NCBI GenBank assembly: GCA_030141605.1
Contig: JAQGDQ010000006.1
Location: forward strand, 310,001-374,000
Length of the DNA: 64,000 nucleotides
DNA from: Tubiluchus corallicola
Lineage: Eukaryota; Priapulida; Priapulimorpha; Priapulimorphida; Tubiluchidae
Direction: 5' to 3'
Shown: piece by piece, positions 23,401 through 36,600 of the stretch
How the letters are laid out: the number at the start of each line of letters is the position of its first letter
Position numbering within the stretch: the stretch's first letter is position 1
Notes under the pieces: model-generated
Databases searched by the model: none
What the model saw: the letters and a program-made list of their open reading frames with translations, nothing else
Told to the model about the DNA's origin: nothing
Translations under genes and position numbers: made by a program

Positions 23401-26400
23401 AAGTAAGGACTGGTAAGTATGTAGGCTCTTGTATGCATTGGTGAAAAAGGTAATGGAAAATTAGAATAGCTTGCAGAGACTGCAGAATATAGAAAGTGCT
23501 TTTGTATGAGACAAATATATCATACCGATGAGTTTGTTCGCCTGTTTCGTATAAAACTTCACTCAAATCCACAAGCGGAATAGCTGCTTTAGAACCACCT
23601 ATCGTGGGTGGAGTTTCACTTTGGTCAGTATGAAATTGCAGATAAAATATCACAGGTTCTTTGACAGTTGCAAAAAGAAGGACACGTCCATTTGGACTCC
23701 AACATGCTGCCTACAAAAAAATTGAGATAAATTCACTACTCGAACAGCAACAAGAGTAGCCAAGTGATTGTGGTGTGTGGAACTACGCTTAGTGACAGAA
23801 GTTAGGTAAAGCCAAACCTGGTCAACAAATGAACGAGTAAGATCCGGGAAAAAACTGCTTCTCGGTTGTTTCATCTGTGTCTGGGCTGTTTGTTACAGAC
23901 ATTTTGACACAGGCAGTTTGGTCAAACAGTTCGACACAAGCGAATTTTGACACGTGTTTATTTATCCATGGTTTTCTTTGGACACATAAAATTTAGACAT
24001 GTGAATTATTGGACATAGGCTAGTTTAGACAAAAAAAACTATTGGGTACCGGTCACTTTTGGTCAATTTGTGGACGAAGGCCATTAGGCACAAAGAATAT
24101 TGGGGCACAGGGGCATGTTGGACACAAGCCCGTCAATGAATATTATTATGATAGTGATAACAGCAACCTCAACAATAACCACAGCGACATAAACAACAAT
24201 AACAATATTCTTTATTTAAAGTCAGAGCTAAATTCAACAGATAACAACAGCCACGAGGCTTTTCTCACCGACTGCAAATAACAGAGATTATTATTACCCC
24301 ATTTTTTCCCAAATTACCATGCAACAAACAGGGCAACAGTAGGTATCATTTTTTAAACTCTTAGATGTGACTCAGATGCAGAATCAAACCCACGGCCTCC
24401 TAAGAGGAAAGCAGGCACCATATCTATTTATGGAGCAATTAAATGCACACCAAGGCATTGAAGTAATGAAACAGATAGGGGGTGTGTGGATACTGGGGAA
24501 TGAAGAATTAAATCATTGCCACTGCACAATGTTTTCAGGTGTTAGTGTTTGTATGGACAGGAAGCCACGCATGTTTCATAAAAATATGACCAGTTTCTCT
24601 ATTCAATAATGTCATTGAAATATATACTGCAATACAAAAATATATCATTTCTGAAAAATTTAACTGTTTAAGATTTGCCAAACATGCATAATTTTACAAG
24701 ATTCTGCATTACACAAAATATCCATGAGTTTATCTCATTTTTTTATAATAATGCAAGCTGTACTTTCACGCTAATTTTAACAGATGCCATTTGCTCCCTT
24801 TCAACACAACACAATACAATAAAAATAAATTAATAAATAAACGAAGGAATTCATTTTTATTCCAAAATAATTATTGTAAATTTTGACCCTATCAGCATAC
24901 TACTTCTAATTTGTCAAACATGATCTGACTTCTATGCACGTAGGTTAGGTTGCATTCAAATCAAGCAAAATCTTGTCATTTAGTTATTTATCCTTGAACA
25001 TTTTACATCCCAAAAATTATAATGCTTTCAGAATTATAACCAGTGATAGCTGCCTGAAATGAACAAACAACCAAACAAACAACATCATAAAATGGCAAAA
25101 ATAAGAGATGCCCTCTGCTTGGCATAATTGAACTGCAGCAATATTACGTTATAGTTGTAGGGATCGACCAATACAAATCCGTGTAAAAAAATAAGTGAAA
25201 AGTCAAGGAAAAAATACAAAGTAAATAATCAATAACAGAAACTGATTAGTGATAACTGGCTAAACATGGGCATTTTCTTTGAATTCGATTCTTAAAATAC
25301 TTGTGAGCTGTTTTGGATTCTGAATTAGTTTATTTATAAATCTTATATAACATTTACTTTTATATGCTTGTAATTTTTACTGTGAAGTAAGGGAAACAAG
25401 CACATTGATGGCATCTCAGAAATTATTATATGTATACCCTTACTGCTTTCTATAACATTTATGCATGCCATGATATTTTTGCTGAAGCTTGCATTATGTA
25501 AGAAAGTACTGTGTCGAATCATGCATAATACAAAAGTAGTTGTGCTCAATATGCTGTGTCCCAAAATGTACATGAGTACAAAAATAAATGTGTCCAATGT
25601 GCCATATGTCTAAATGTCCATATGCTAAAAAGTTTATGGCGAAAAGTAGCTGTGCCAAAAATTTTATGTCAAAAAACCTAACATGGTCTCATCTTGATGC
25701 TGCCTGGGGTTGCAATCAATCTAAATGTGGCTAAGACATCTCTGCTGGTCCACTGTCTCATTATATTGTTCTCAGAAGATTATACTTGACAAAAGATAAT
25801 TCTGGTCCCGTCACAGCCATCTCCCATCGAGTGCAGAATCCCGGCTTTCAGTACACAAAACTGTATAAAAACTAGGTTATTTGCTCCATGTCAGACAACA
25901 AAAAAGAAGATCCAGCCTTAATCTACATTGTGTTTAACCGTAAGGACTGGACCCCTTAAAAGAAATGAAATAAGATTTACTCAGATAATTCATCAGGTTT
26001 AAAACGTGAGACAAACAACAGAGACCATATTCTAATGCAAGGGCCATAGTCTGCTACTAGACAAACAACGGGCACAACATTGTACAATACAAAAACTGCA
26101 TTCGATTATTAGGCAAAACAGCCCTTCAACAACACATCATGACGTATTGATCTATAAGTGGGCTAGCAATCTCTCTCTGCACACACGCGTGGCATTTAAA
26201 TCTTAGTCAAGCAGGCAAGAAAAACAGTAAATTTGAAAATGCATACTTGACATCGACCTGGCAGCTTATACTTGTCACATGTCCACCTGTATGTCTCCCA
26301 TATCCTACAAACAAATGCAGAAAATTCAAAGTCAAATTTTGGGCCTTTATACAATTACATAAATACAAAACTGTAGTTCTGTAAGTGAACATGATTATCT

Positions 26401-29400
26401 CAAAGTAACATAAAGATTTATCAAAGCAATAGCAAAATAAGTTTGGGCCGTCTACTCTACTGCTGCTGTTGTTGGCCAGTTGTCAGCATTATATATTTGT
26501 GGTAATTATGTAGAGCGTAGCAGTAGCTTGCACTGACTTCACTGTAAAAAATCATTTCAATTAAGTCATTTGCAATGAAATACCTGCAAATAATTTGACA
26601 GAATTACCCATTATGATTACCTAAACATTGATGATGGTGTAGTAGCAAACAGTTTTATTTTATCCATGCTCCAATGTACAGATGCTATGCCTCCTCCACC
26701 TACCCTACGAAGAGGTACTCCAATTTCTTTTGACACATCCCATATCTACGTAAAATATATTATACTTTAAGCACCAAAAATTATACGAATAACCTCTCAG
26801 ATTATAGTCAAACTTCATTATACTGCCTCCATTGTACCACCAAACTTGTTTACCTCCAGCAAAATGGTCAAGACCAAAATAGCTGTACTCAACAAAATGT
26901 ATATAAAAATAACCTGTTATACCGCCTCCCATGACCTGTCACTTGCCAGGCAAATTAATATATATGTACAATGAGGAAATACCGCCAGCAGTTTCTCGAT
27001 ACGATGCCAGCTGTACGACACTACTATACCAAACGGCTCCGCTGAGTCAGTGACACTCGCCAGACGTCACTTGTTGAACAAAATGATGCATCTTATGATG
27101 GTTTACAAGTTGTACCATACATTGTACAACCACAGTAATATTACTGTGAATGTGGCAAGCAGTTGTAATGACAAGTGACACGAAAACACATGGATCTCTT
27201 TTGCCAGCAAGATGCGTGATATTTGCTTGTTTTCTAAGAATGATCCAACCAAACTGCCACAAAAAATTTGTAGTTATGACTTAACCTTTTTACATACGTA
27301 AACAGATTTTTTTACTTAAATATGTTTAGTGAAGCAGTGGGCCTATAGTTTATTATATAGTACAAGATACATTTACTATGTAAACAAAAAATTCATAACA
27401 AACACGATTGATTTTGAGTGAATCATTAATTTATAAACAATTGATTTAATAATTTCCCTTTAATTCTTTAACCCTAAGAGTGAAAATCAAAGACTCTAGC
27501 CCGTGCAGAATTGTTTGACTGTTTTGTGATTTCTCTATGGCAAAATTTAACACATCTTGTTATAACGCCTGTTACAACTTTTTTCTGGTTCCAAAGCGGG
27601 CAGTATAAAGAGTTTTGACAACAGCAAAAATTTAATGTAAAATGTTATAAAAATTTACATTTGTATTAATAACAACCAAATGAAGAAAAACAAGCAAATT
27701 TTCTGCTATTAACTACATGCGTTAGAACACTCATCAATAACATTTAAGCAATATAAAAAATAAATTACAACTAAATTAATAAAAGTGTTTATCATCTAAC
27801 TTTATTCTATACTTCTTCGCTAAGGGCTCTTCTTCGTTGTTTACAAGATATTTAGTCATTTATGTATACTTACAATCATAGATATGTCAGCAGCTGAAGC
27901 TGAAACAAGGAGTGTACCTTCAGGGTGCCAATCTATGCCAGTGACAGGTCCGTGACCAGACTGTTGCAGAACTTGTGCACAGCTAGAAGATGGTCTGTAA
28001 AATCAAAACCATCAATTAAAGTTATACGCAAGGATGCAATACAAGGTTAAAAGCTTACGAAAGAGATAAAGTTTCACCTTAACAAAGCAAAAAAATGTAA
28101 TTCATAGGCATTATTATTTTAATACAACCAAACATAAAGAATGAAGTGTCCTAAAATCTATAATCAAGAAAAAATCCAACAAAAAGTGTCAATCACAACT
28201 TATGTCATTGTATGACAAAAAATACTAACAAGTGTTCTTAATTTATTTAATTTGTAACAAAATACTGTGAGTACAATACTAATTAACGGTACCTGGTTGA
28301 TAAGGATAATGGATCAATAGTCCAAATTAAAATGCAGTTTTGACATCCGATAGCCAATACAGACCCAGAATGAGGCCTACAAAAAATTAACTTGGTAAGC
28401 AGGTTCATGTGAAATAATATGGACCTACTCTAATTGCTGAGAACAGGCATGCAATACTTTCAAACTGCTAGTAAACTTGGACATAAAGATGGGAAATGGC
28501 ATAATATCAAAAATTAACAATTACATCATTCTACAAGTAAACTGTTAAATACTAACAAGACGTGATAAACTGCTAGTAAACTTGGACAAAAGAATGGGAA
28601 ATGACATAATATTAAAAATTAACAATTACATCACTCTATAAGTAAACTGTTAAATACTAGCAAGACATAAAATATTTAATATTTTTAAATATAATCTACA
28701 ACAGTAAAGCTTTTACTACTCACTTCCAAGCCAAACTTGTGATTCCTTTCTGAAAGCGGTGCTTTAGAACAGGCACAACACCAGAAGGAATTGTCTGGAT
28801 CCTTACTGAATCATCTCTGTAAGCAAGAGCAAACTTTCTAGTATGCGGATGCCATGCAAATGCTCTGATCAGACTGCTGTGCCAGTCCATTGTGGAAGTG
28901 AAATCTGTTACCATCTGCTCGTCTGAAAGCTACATTATCAAGATTTTAGAAACGTTTATTCTACCACAATCTTACTAAATTAGACATTTATGAAGGATCA
29001 TATACTTTGTGTATGCAAGACCTCAGCCTCTTGTCTAATAAGAAGTTCAACTTCTTATCAAACACATACACAACAAAATGATTGGATAATGCAGTGAATG
29101 GTGATGTTATACGATCTTGTCATTGCTAGGCTTCCATTTATAAATTGTAAATTTGTAAATTTAGAATTATTTATCATCTGTTTAGCACAATAGTACAATA
29201 CACAAAATATCATAGGACTGATAATGCATTGTAATGCTACGAGCATAGAGCAAAATCAGTGGCAATTCTGTGTCTAGTAACGATTTCTGGGAGAAATACA
29301 ATTTCTCACTTTCATTTAATCTCATTGTCATAACATGTCAACACTAAAACACTGAAAAGGCTGCTCTTGCTTTTTACTTACAGTTGCATTCTTTAACTGC

Positions 29401-31813
29401 TGCAAACCAGAAAAGCTATACGATTTCATCCACTTGTGCTATACTAGCATTATTTCATTATTTCTCCTATACAGTTTTACAATATTAACATTTTTAGACA
29501 ACACGAAAATTGTAAATGCTTCTAATTACTTACTGTTAGATGGTGATACAAAGACCCATGGAATGAACTAGGCCATCTAACAATGGCCAACATTAATTTT
29601 GATACAAAACATAACCAATAATGATCTGAAATACAAAAAAATATCATACAGCGTTGATGAACAATGAAAACACGGTAAATCATTATAACCTACAAAAGGG
29701 CAAAAAGCAATAAAGCAATTTATAATTTTATAAAATACACGGTATGTTAAATGCTGTTACAATAGTACAGTACTTTTTATTCCTTTTAAATTATTTATTT
29801 ACTAGATTAAAAATTTATTATGAACATGCTGTCATTCCTGTGCAATACGTGTTGAATTGCACTCTAATACACTATTGTAAAAGAAAAACTAAAATGAAAT
29901 TTACTTGAGCAACCTATGATATGTATCACGTTCATATGCTGAAGCAACGAGTATACTAGTGATTTAAAGGGGAAGAAACAGAGACTTTTACAGCATATCC
30001 CAAAAAAACTTTCCATACAAAGTTATATCACTTACCATTACACACACCTGTTTGAAAGACTTATGTTAAGTTATGTGACCAAAAAAAAAATTCTTAATAA
30101 TTTAAAGTGTTCATGCCAACGGGTAAAACTCCACTGTATCACCATTCTAGTATGCGCCACAGTCTCACCAAAAAACACATTATTGATCTTATTTACAACA
30201 GAAAGTAATTTATACTCTTGCTTAGTTAGTGAAGTGTGTTACGAATGCTCTAATTGTTACAAATGGTTGCACCTGACAGTCACTGTGGAAGTTAACTTAC
30301 AATTTTTACACAGTAGTTACAGCCAACACAAGCTCTGCATGCAATAAGACGGCACATAAGTGATGCAAAATTTAGAGACTAAATTTTTTAGGCTTTATTA
30401 ATGAAGAGAGTTTTTTCTTTAACACAGAACTGATTTCTCTGAATAAGCATCATTACCAAATCTCGCAATTGCACTACATTCACGAATATGGCTTATTAGT
30501 ACCTTCTAAAGAACAGTTAATCACTGTTAGCTATAAAAGCAACCACTTTGAATGTTAGTTAGTTTCAGGCAAGCATATAATAGTAAAACTGACCTTTTTC
30601 AAAATTATTGGCAAAAAGTTGAAAAACTCCAACAGTTCCATTTTCACGCCTTTGAAATGCAAAAATAGTCAAGTATAATTACTGACAAAGAACAAGTAAA
30701 AATTATTTTAATGTAAGATTTAAAACACTTGTGTTAATCTATAAAATTGTACCAATTAACAACATCTTGCCTGATCACAATAATCAGTAATGGGAAAGGC
30801 ACAAGGTAGTTCTGACTTCAAAGTTTGCAAAAAAGCAAACATGCTACTACTACACATTCTGTATATGTTATATTACGGTTTTATGTTTTTTTTAGAATTG
30901 CCTTTGAACAATTTAATGTTGCAAATAATTACAAGTCCACAAATTGTGCATTACAAAATGCATACATACCAGGCATTGAGTGTTTTCCTCCACAATGTCT
31001 CTTTGAAGTCTAGAAAAGCTGATTTAGCTGAATGACCTGAACCTGACCCACGAAGCCCATCTTTTGCAACGTTAATGCTTGGATAGTCAACATCCTAAAC
31101 ATTTTAATAATGAATTAATTTTTAATACAATTCATTACATTGCAAACCACAACCCACTATTTAAACAGTATGGCCTACTAAACTTAAATGGCTGTGGCAA
31201 GATGGGAACACGAGTCATTATCAAGGCGATGCCTGCAAAGTCAGACACTGAACTGGCAGATGTGTCTTACCCACTTTCTGTCTAATGAGAGTGCATCCTC
31301 CCAGTAAAAGACAAACAGTCAGAATCATATACATGAAACTTCATAGAACAAGGTTACTTTATAAACAAAGCATCAGCAAGATAAATTATGCTAATGAATT
31401 CAAAATAAAAACCCAACAGAAGAGTCCTCTGGGTCTTTAATTACATCTTCTGTTTTAAAATTTAAATCAAAAAACAAGATTTCTGGTGTTAATTTAAAGC
31501 TTGGTTTACAATAGCCTGATTTCAATATACAGTTTTTATCAAATTTAGCTACCTAAATACAAATTTTGCTTTCACAGTCATGTAGGAAATTTTATCAGTA
31601 CTACTAGCTGCTAATAAATAACTACTCTTTAGCTTTAAGCAACCCTATAATCAAGCAAAAATAAAAAAAACAGCAATAACTAGATCATACCTGTAGCATA
31701 TGTAGACTGGTAAGATCTGAAGAATCAGCGAACACTAAATTACTGTTCAGTTCACAAACTGTAACACATCCCTCAGGAGGTGGAGAGGGAAAATTTGCTA
31801 GACTGCATTGCAT
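20490..31813 (-). CDS. AAAS: Aladin (AAAS), WD-repeat nucleoporin, complete, spliced
   Basis: Aladin is a WD40 scaffold protein of the nuclear pore, anchored through NDC1 in vertebrates. Coding exons in order: 31813-31691, 31094-30970, 30649-30594, 29625-29534, 28929-28724, 28376-28293, 27994-27874, 26745-26621, 26304-26247, 23710-23526, 22988-22921, 22822-22735, 21363-21279, 20624-20490. Junctions are GT-AG with matching phases, and the product is 516 residues (546 in human). It begins [21 protein letters not shown]-type segments include [72 protein letters not shown] and [13 protein letters not shown], then [16 protein letters not shown] and [12 protein letters not shown]. The C-terminal tail is shorter than in human and lacks its proline-rich end. 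An acceptor seven bases before the ATG implies an untranslated 5' exon beyond 31819. Confidence 0.96.
21540..22460. repeat. Dispersed repeat, copy 1 (AAAS intron 12)
   Basis: Segments 21555-21660 and 22115-22460 align in order with 38800-39260. Shared words include AATTTTGACA, GCTAAGTAACATAA and AGTGACA. About 450 bases between the two parts have no counterpart. The element type is unknown and no coding capacity was seen. Confidence 0.6.
23880..25690. repeat. Possible foldback element with minisatellite-like arms
   Basis: The left part, 23890-24130, is a run of degenerate short phrases such as TTTTGACACAGG, TTCGACACAAGCG and TTGGACACAAG. The right part, 25540-25690, carries the same kind of phrase in inverted orientation: GTGCCAAAAATTTTATGTC, TGTGTCCAATGTGCC, TGTCTAAATGTCC. 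The interior has no recognised gene. It sits in AAAS intron 9. Boundaries are approximate. Confidence 0.45.
26807..27619. mobile_element. Non-autonomous DNA transposon in AAAS intron 7
   Basis: The left end reads GTCAAACTTCATTATACTGC. The right end, read inward, is GTCAAAACTCTTTATACTGC. These are imperfect terminal inverted repeats of about 21 bases, and similarity continues inward (CCTGTTATAC versus GGCGTTATAACA). The interior of about 770 bases lacks an ORF resembling a transposase. Flanking target duplication is not clear. Confidence 0.6.
28467..28670. repeat. Tandem duplication, about 105 bp x 2
   Basis: GCTAGTAAACTTGGACA begins at 28467 and again at 28572, and the following roughly 100 bases match with scattered substitutions. 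It is a local tandem duplication in AAAS intron 5. Confidence 0.9.
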
Positions 31814-31819
31814 TTTCTT

Positions 31820-33879
31820 CTGCAAAGTAAAATCAATTTTGTTCTTAGAACTGCTCAGAAAATGAGGAGATTTGTGTAAAATGAACTTTTTGGTTAACAG
31901 AGTTTGAAAGATGTTTAATCAGCTTTAATGGCTCCAGAGCTTGGATCAACGTCTCCACAGTTGTAGACACATCTTACTAAGGTAAGTCGGTAACCAACGA
32001 AAATCAATAACCAGTCAGCACTCATTAGCTATACAAAATAAACACCAAAGTATATTGGCTACAAATAATTTCATAAACTTTTCATTTCATTATAAAAAAC
32101 AAATTATACTAAAATTAGAACTATTTCACCTTAAAAAGGGCTTGATAATATTTCTACTGTTGATCAATGACAAACAGTAGTCATAGTCATGCAGAATTTT
32201 CAGAGCAACTTGTATTTTTTCCAGCACAATTATGATCACCATTCATTGAAATTACAATCTAACATTAAACAACCTCAGACAATAATTAATTAAATTACAA
32301 ATACAGAAACTTGCAAATGAACAGCAAGCAGTCAAGTATTCGTGAATTTTTCAGTTTAATGCAAAGCAAATATGATAGCACACGCGTTTGATGTGAAAAC
32401 ATCAAGTTTTGTTAAGTAACTGACATGTTTCAGTTTATTATAAATTATTTGTCCATAACAAAGTGATACTCTAATTAAAACCATGTAAAATTACCATCTA
32501 ACTACAAATGCCTCATAAATAAAATAATTAAAGGAAAACCGGATGATTGTGTAGATATTAGTTCAAAATAAAGTATGCTCTAAAATACTGAAAACTACCA
32601 CAGCTTTAAAAAATTTAAAATCAAAGCTTAGATTAAATAATAATTACCTCGAACAGTTATATTTTGTTGAACTTTGAAAGCTACGTGCAGCTTAGAGAAT
32701 CTCTCCTTAGAGAATCCACTAAGACTGGCAATGGCGGCTACTTGTCACATTCGTATGGTCAACAAATGGGCACGGTACCATGATAAGCATGATCAAGAAC
32801 GGCAATGTTTGAGGTATCTGCGACGTCAGTGTAATGTAGAGCTCATTTTCTTGACATCACATCAGCATCTTATAGCAATCTTCGCTTATGCAAATATGCT
32901 TGACGCGCAGGGAAGATGTCTACCACTGCACAACCTGTAGTAAGTTTGTGACGTAAGCAATAGTTGTGTTCGGTTGCTACCAAATAACTTTCCACTTGAG
33001 ATAATTATTCAAATATTAGAAACAACTGTTAACTTTTATAGGCAAGAAAATGTATATTTTGGACAGTACAATAAAATGAGATTGAGTCTCATCAATCATC
33101 CGGTTTTCCATTAAAAAGTGAAAGAATAGATTTCATAGAACTACAGTGAATTTTTTTAAACAGAATTAAAATGAACAGAATTGTATTAAATTAATAAAAT
33201 GTTCGTATTTTATTGATAGTGCCTAGGCAAAATTTTTACGATTTCAGTTTTCCCAAGATCTACGTATTGTCGATCTGATACAACCACAAATTTTAGGTAT
33301 ATTGAATATTTTTTAATTGGCCATTCAAAGTTTTGTTGACAATTAACTGTTTTAGTGATTGGTACCGAAATTTACTGTAGGCACGCTTTCAATAGTCTCA
33401 ACTGTCTGATTTATGCAGGGTTGGGTGCACTTGCTATATAAGTGATTCTTGGCAATTGCTCATGCATTACTACTTGTCATTCAAAAAAACCTAACCTAAA
33501 ACAATCACAAGATGGTAACTTTGATGCGATTCCTGTATTATCCCACAGTCTGCTGTTCTGCTACATCTGACACTTTCTTCAGTTATAATTTAGAGACATA
33601 AGTTTCAGATAATGTTAACTACATGTTTTCTAATGGCCATTTCAAGTTTCGGTGACACTTGATCAAAGTTGAATTTTTCAGTGATGGACAAAACTGGACT
33701 TCTTCTTCTTCTTTCTGATAATGCATTAACTTCCTCATATTGAAGGCTCCATCCAACACAAGGCTCCCAATTTATGAATGTCATGCTTGCCTGAAACTTC
33801 ATTCCAGTAAAAATAAAAAATAGTTTGCAGAGCATAATAAGAGGTAGAAATATCCCCAATCAATGTGGTGGAATACCTT
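31820..33879. other. Upstream region of AAAS, no gene recognised
   Basis: It should hold the AAAS promoter and untranslated exon. The stretch 32690-32940 is richer in CpG than its surroundings and is the best promoter candidate. On the minus strand, 33605-33860 contains INWEPCVGWS and SERRRR, faintly reminiscent of a LINE ORF2 segment. This is too weak to call. Confidence 0.35.
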
Positions 33880-34083
33880 AATCCAGTTTTAGATCGAGGG
33901 TATGGCATTCCCGGACAGGTTGAGAGTGCCAAGCTGGACTGTTGACTCTGGTAGGTGGTTCCATTCCCTTGTGGTGCGTGGGGAAAAAGAGTGAAGGTGA
34001 TAATTGAAAGAATATGGCACGTTGTATGAAAATGAATTCTCCGAACGTGAAGAAATTGTGTAACATTTTGGCTGGAGAGGCAT
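33880..34083 (-). mobile_element. LINE ORF2 C-terminal fragment
   Basis: The minus-strand translation contains SFSPRTTREWNHLPES, the conserved near-terminal motif of CR1/jockey-type LINE proteins (F.PRT.R.WN.LP). No reverse transcriptase domain adjoins it in the expected order, so it is a 5'-truncated relic. Confidence 0.55.
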
Positions 34084-34849
34084 GTCTACAGCTACCAGGT
34101 GGCTGTGGATTTTCTAGAACATTACGAGCCTAGCCATCCTGCGTTACTCAACTAGTGGGCATCAGTTTACCCATAGTGGTTACAATACATGAGTTCCTAA
34201 CTTATCCAGAAAGGACGATAAATTAATACTGAAGCGGGTAGAAAAATGTTATTCCGATGAAACCTGAGAGAATTAGGAAACAAACGCCAATGTTTTAGAG
34301 AACAAAGCAAATCACTTTCCAAGTTCCGACTTAATTAAGTAAGTTAATATACCTAGCTATAGACATAATTTATAGCTACATGAACGCTTTGAAGTTCGGC
34401 TGCTTAAAGTAGTTAGCAAAGCAGAAGCAAACGATTACTTTTAGCTTCGAAAATTGAGCTTCCTTCTAATTTTATGATTCGTGCAAAAGAGAATACGCGA
34501 AATTGGCGCGAATGTGTAGTGTGTAATAAACGTTCAACACAGGCAATGCGGGAGTTCTGCTCTATGTCGGTAGGTGATCATTGGTGTATCTACGACTACA
34601 TAACTTTAGTGCATGTGAAATAATCATTTCACTTTATTCAGCAATTTCGCTTATGTGTGGTACTTCTAATTCAGTTGAGGCTCTGGGGGTAGCCAAATGA
34701 TTATTGTGTGTGCTTAGCAACACTGCAGACAGTCAGAAAATGGACCATTAACTGCAGGGTTAAATACTCTCTCTGCTGTGTTTGGGGTAAGAATTCTATG
34801 GGGGTAATTATTTTAATTATTTTTCACACTGGAAACCCGTAATCTAGCC

Positions 34850-35993
34850 CGCAGGGTAGAATATTGGAACCATGTTTTTGTTTTATTTATTAATGATTTA
34901 CCTGAAGTTCTCGATCCTCATACTTGTAAACTATAATTATGCTGATGATTTTCAAATGTATGCTTCATGTACCGACCATTTATTATTATCGACCAATTAA
35001 CAGACTGGTCCTACAAACGGCAACTTAATATATAATTGCACACAAGTGCACTATGCTTCATTTTAGATTTGGCAATCCTAATTTTCGGTATTTTCTTTAT
35101 GGCACCTCTCTTATCCATAGTAACGAATGTACTGACTTGAGTGTTGCAGTATCATCCGTTTTAAATGCTCGACACATTGTAAACCATAGTTTCTAATTCG
35201 TATGGTAAATATGACTTTTTGGTGTTTTTACACTAAAAACAAAAAAGCAAAAATGCTCCTTGTAAAGTTTATGTGTATCCCTTGTTAGAGTACTGCTCAC
35301 TAGTGTGGTTCCCGCACCATATGCAAGATATTGACAGCACTGAAAAGGTCCAGAGATATTATTCTCGAAGGCAGTACCAACGATGTCAGTTTAATTATGT
35401 CTCTTATTTAGACAGACTGTCGGAACTAGAATTGCAGCCACTCGAATTACGACGTTTTGGCTATGATCTTAAGAAGGTATGCAAAATTTGTCATAAAATG
35501 GTTAGTTTAAATTTTGATGTTTTTTCCAGTATGCTTTAACCAAGCACTTGCGTGGTCACAACTTTAAACTGTTTACGTCTTTTTGAGATTAAGCCCTCAA
35601 AATTTTCGTTTGTTAACACAGCTGTAAACATTTGGAATGCTCGGGGTTCACATGTGGTTCTTGCTACTAGTTTAGCTAATGTTAATTTATTGCCCTATTG
35701 CAACTTTATCCGAAACATGTAACATTGTCATTGGCGTAATTGGTTCTCTCCAAATCGTATTATTGCATCAATCGTGTGGTATATTGTATAAAATTCATAT
35801 TTACTTACATTTTGTTAGAAGCCTTTTAATGAGAGATATTCATTTTTAGGGTATTGTTGTTATAGATTTTATTTTGTGCATAATTTTTTGTTTTATAAGA
35901 TCAACGTAAGTGCGTTTGCACCCGTTTGTACCTGATGATTCTTTCTTTTACAGAATTTTAATATATGTATAAATGTCAATAAAAAAAAACTTT
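34850..35993 (+). mobile_element. Decayed CR1/jockey-like LINE, 3' portion
   Basis: Pieces of one ORF2 appear in order but in different frames: VLFINDLPEVLDPHT; NYADDFQMYAS (catalytic YADD box); LTDWSYKRQLNI; KCTMLHFRFGNPNFRYFLYG; NECTDLSVAVS; PLLEYCSLVWFPHHMQDID followed by EKVQR; LELQPLELRRFGYDL; and FSFVNTAVNIWNARGSH. At least three frameshifts and a stop separate them. It ends in a 3' UTR and an A-rich tail near 35985. The endonuclease domain and the N-terminal half of the reverse transcriptase are missing. Confidence 0.85.
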
Positions 35994-36004
35994 GTATCCA
36001 CTCT

Positions 36005-36130
36005 TTATTTGTTTGTTTGGTTGATTATTTCTTGTCTGTTATATTAGCTGGCAGTAATCCTATTACGCAAAGACTACCTCTAAGGTTTTTGGTGATGAGA
36101 TAATTTCCACGAAACGTTGTGGCGAAGGTG
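36005..36130 (+). repeat. Dispersed repeat, inverted partner of 43480-43625
   Basis: TTGTTTG-rich sequence followed by TTGTCTGTTAT, TATTACGCAAAGACTA and TTTCCACGAAACGTTG. The same succession occurs on the opposite strand at 43480-43625 (TTGTCTGTTATGGCAG, TATTACGCAAAAACTAT, TTCCAAGAAACTTCG). This style of repeat is common in invertebrate transposons, but the family is not identified. Confidence 0.6.
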
Positions 36131-36379
36131 GTATGGAACGAAAGAGGTGCATTTTGACACAGATTCCTGGACAAGGGGAGGGTGTTGATAACTGCCAAAG
36201 TCGACGTTTTTTCGACCGTTTCGTTTTTTTCACAAAACTTGACTGAACACAACGTACAAAAAGCATTCCCGAATCATTTCGTGGAGATCTTAGAGAGAGA
36301 GAGAGTGTGTGATAGCTCTTTGGAAAAAGCTAGTATTTTTCTAGTCCTTGTAGCACTTACGCAGATATATTTTGTATTG

Positions 36380-36600
36380 TTTACTTGTTTATCTTTGTCC
36401 TATTTTTTCCATGGAAATAATCAGACGGGTTGTTTAGGATTTTTCGACCTTGGTGGAGACCTGCTTCCTACTCAGTGTATTCTAGTTTTACTATAGAAAT
36501 TATTTGCATCAAACTAAAATGTTTGCCATTTTTCTTACTTTTCCATTTTTGCTATTCTATCCCGTGCCATTTTTACCTTCATTCACCTGTAGCATTTGCT
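36380..36600 (+). repeat. Dispersed repeat, direct partner of 43990-44185
   Basis: Shared in order with the second copy: TCAGACG, GTTTAGGATTTTTCGACCTT, GATCTGCTTC/GACCTGCTTC, TATTCTAGTTTT, TATAGAAATTATTTGCATCA, then the phrase GTGCCATTTTTACCT. No coding capacity was seen. Confidence 0.8.

Noticed and set aside
24042-24281. Asn-rich plus-strand frame
   Set aside because: It lies in the repeat-armed element in AAAS intron 9; the Asn run reflects AAC/AAT-rich sequence.
32674-32940. 88-residue plus-strand frame upstream of AAAS
   Set aside because: It has no recognised motif and lies where the AAAS promoter and untranslated exon are expected.
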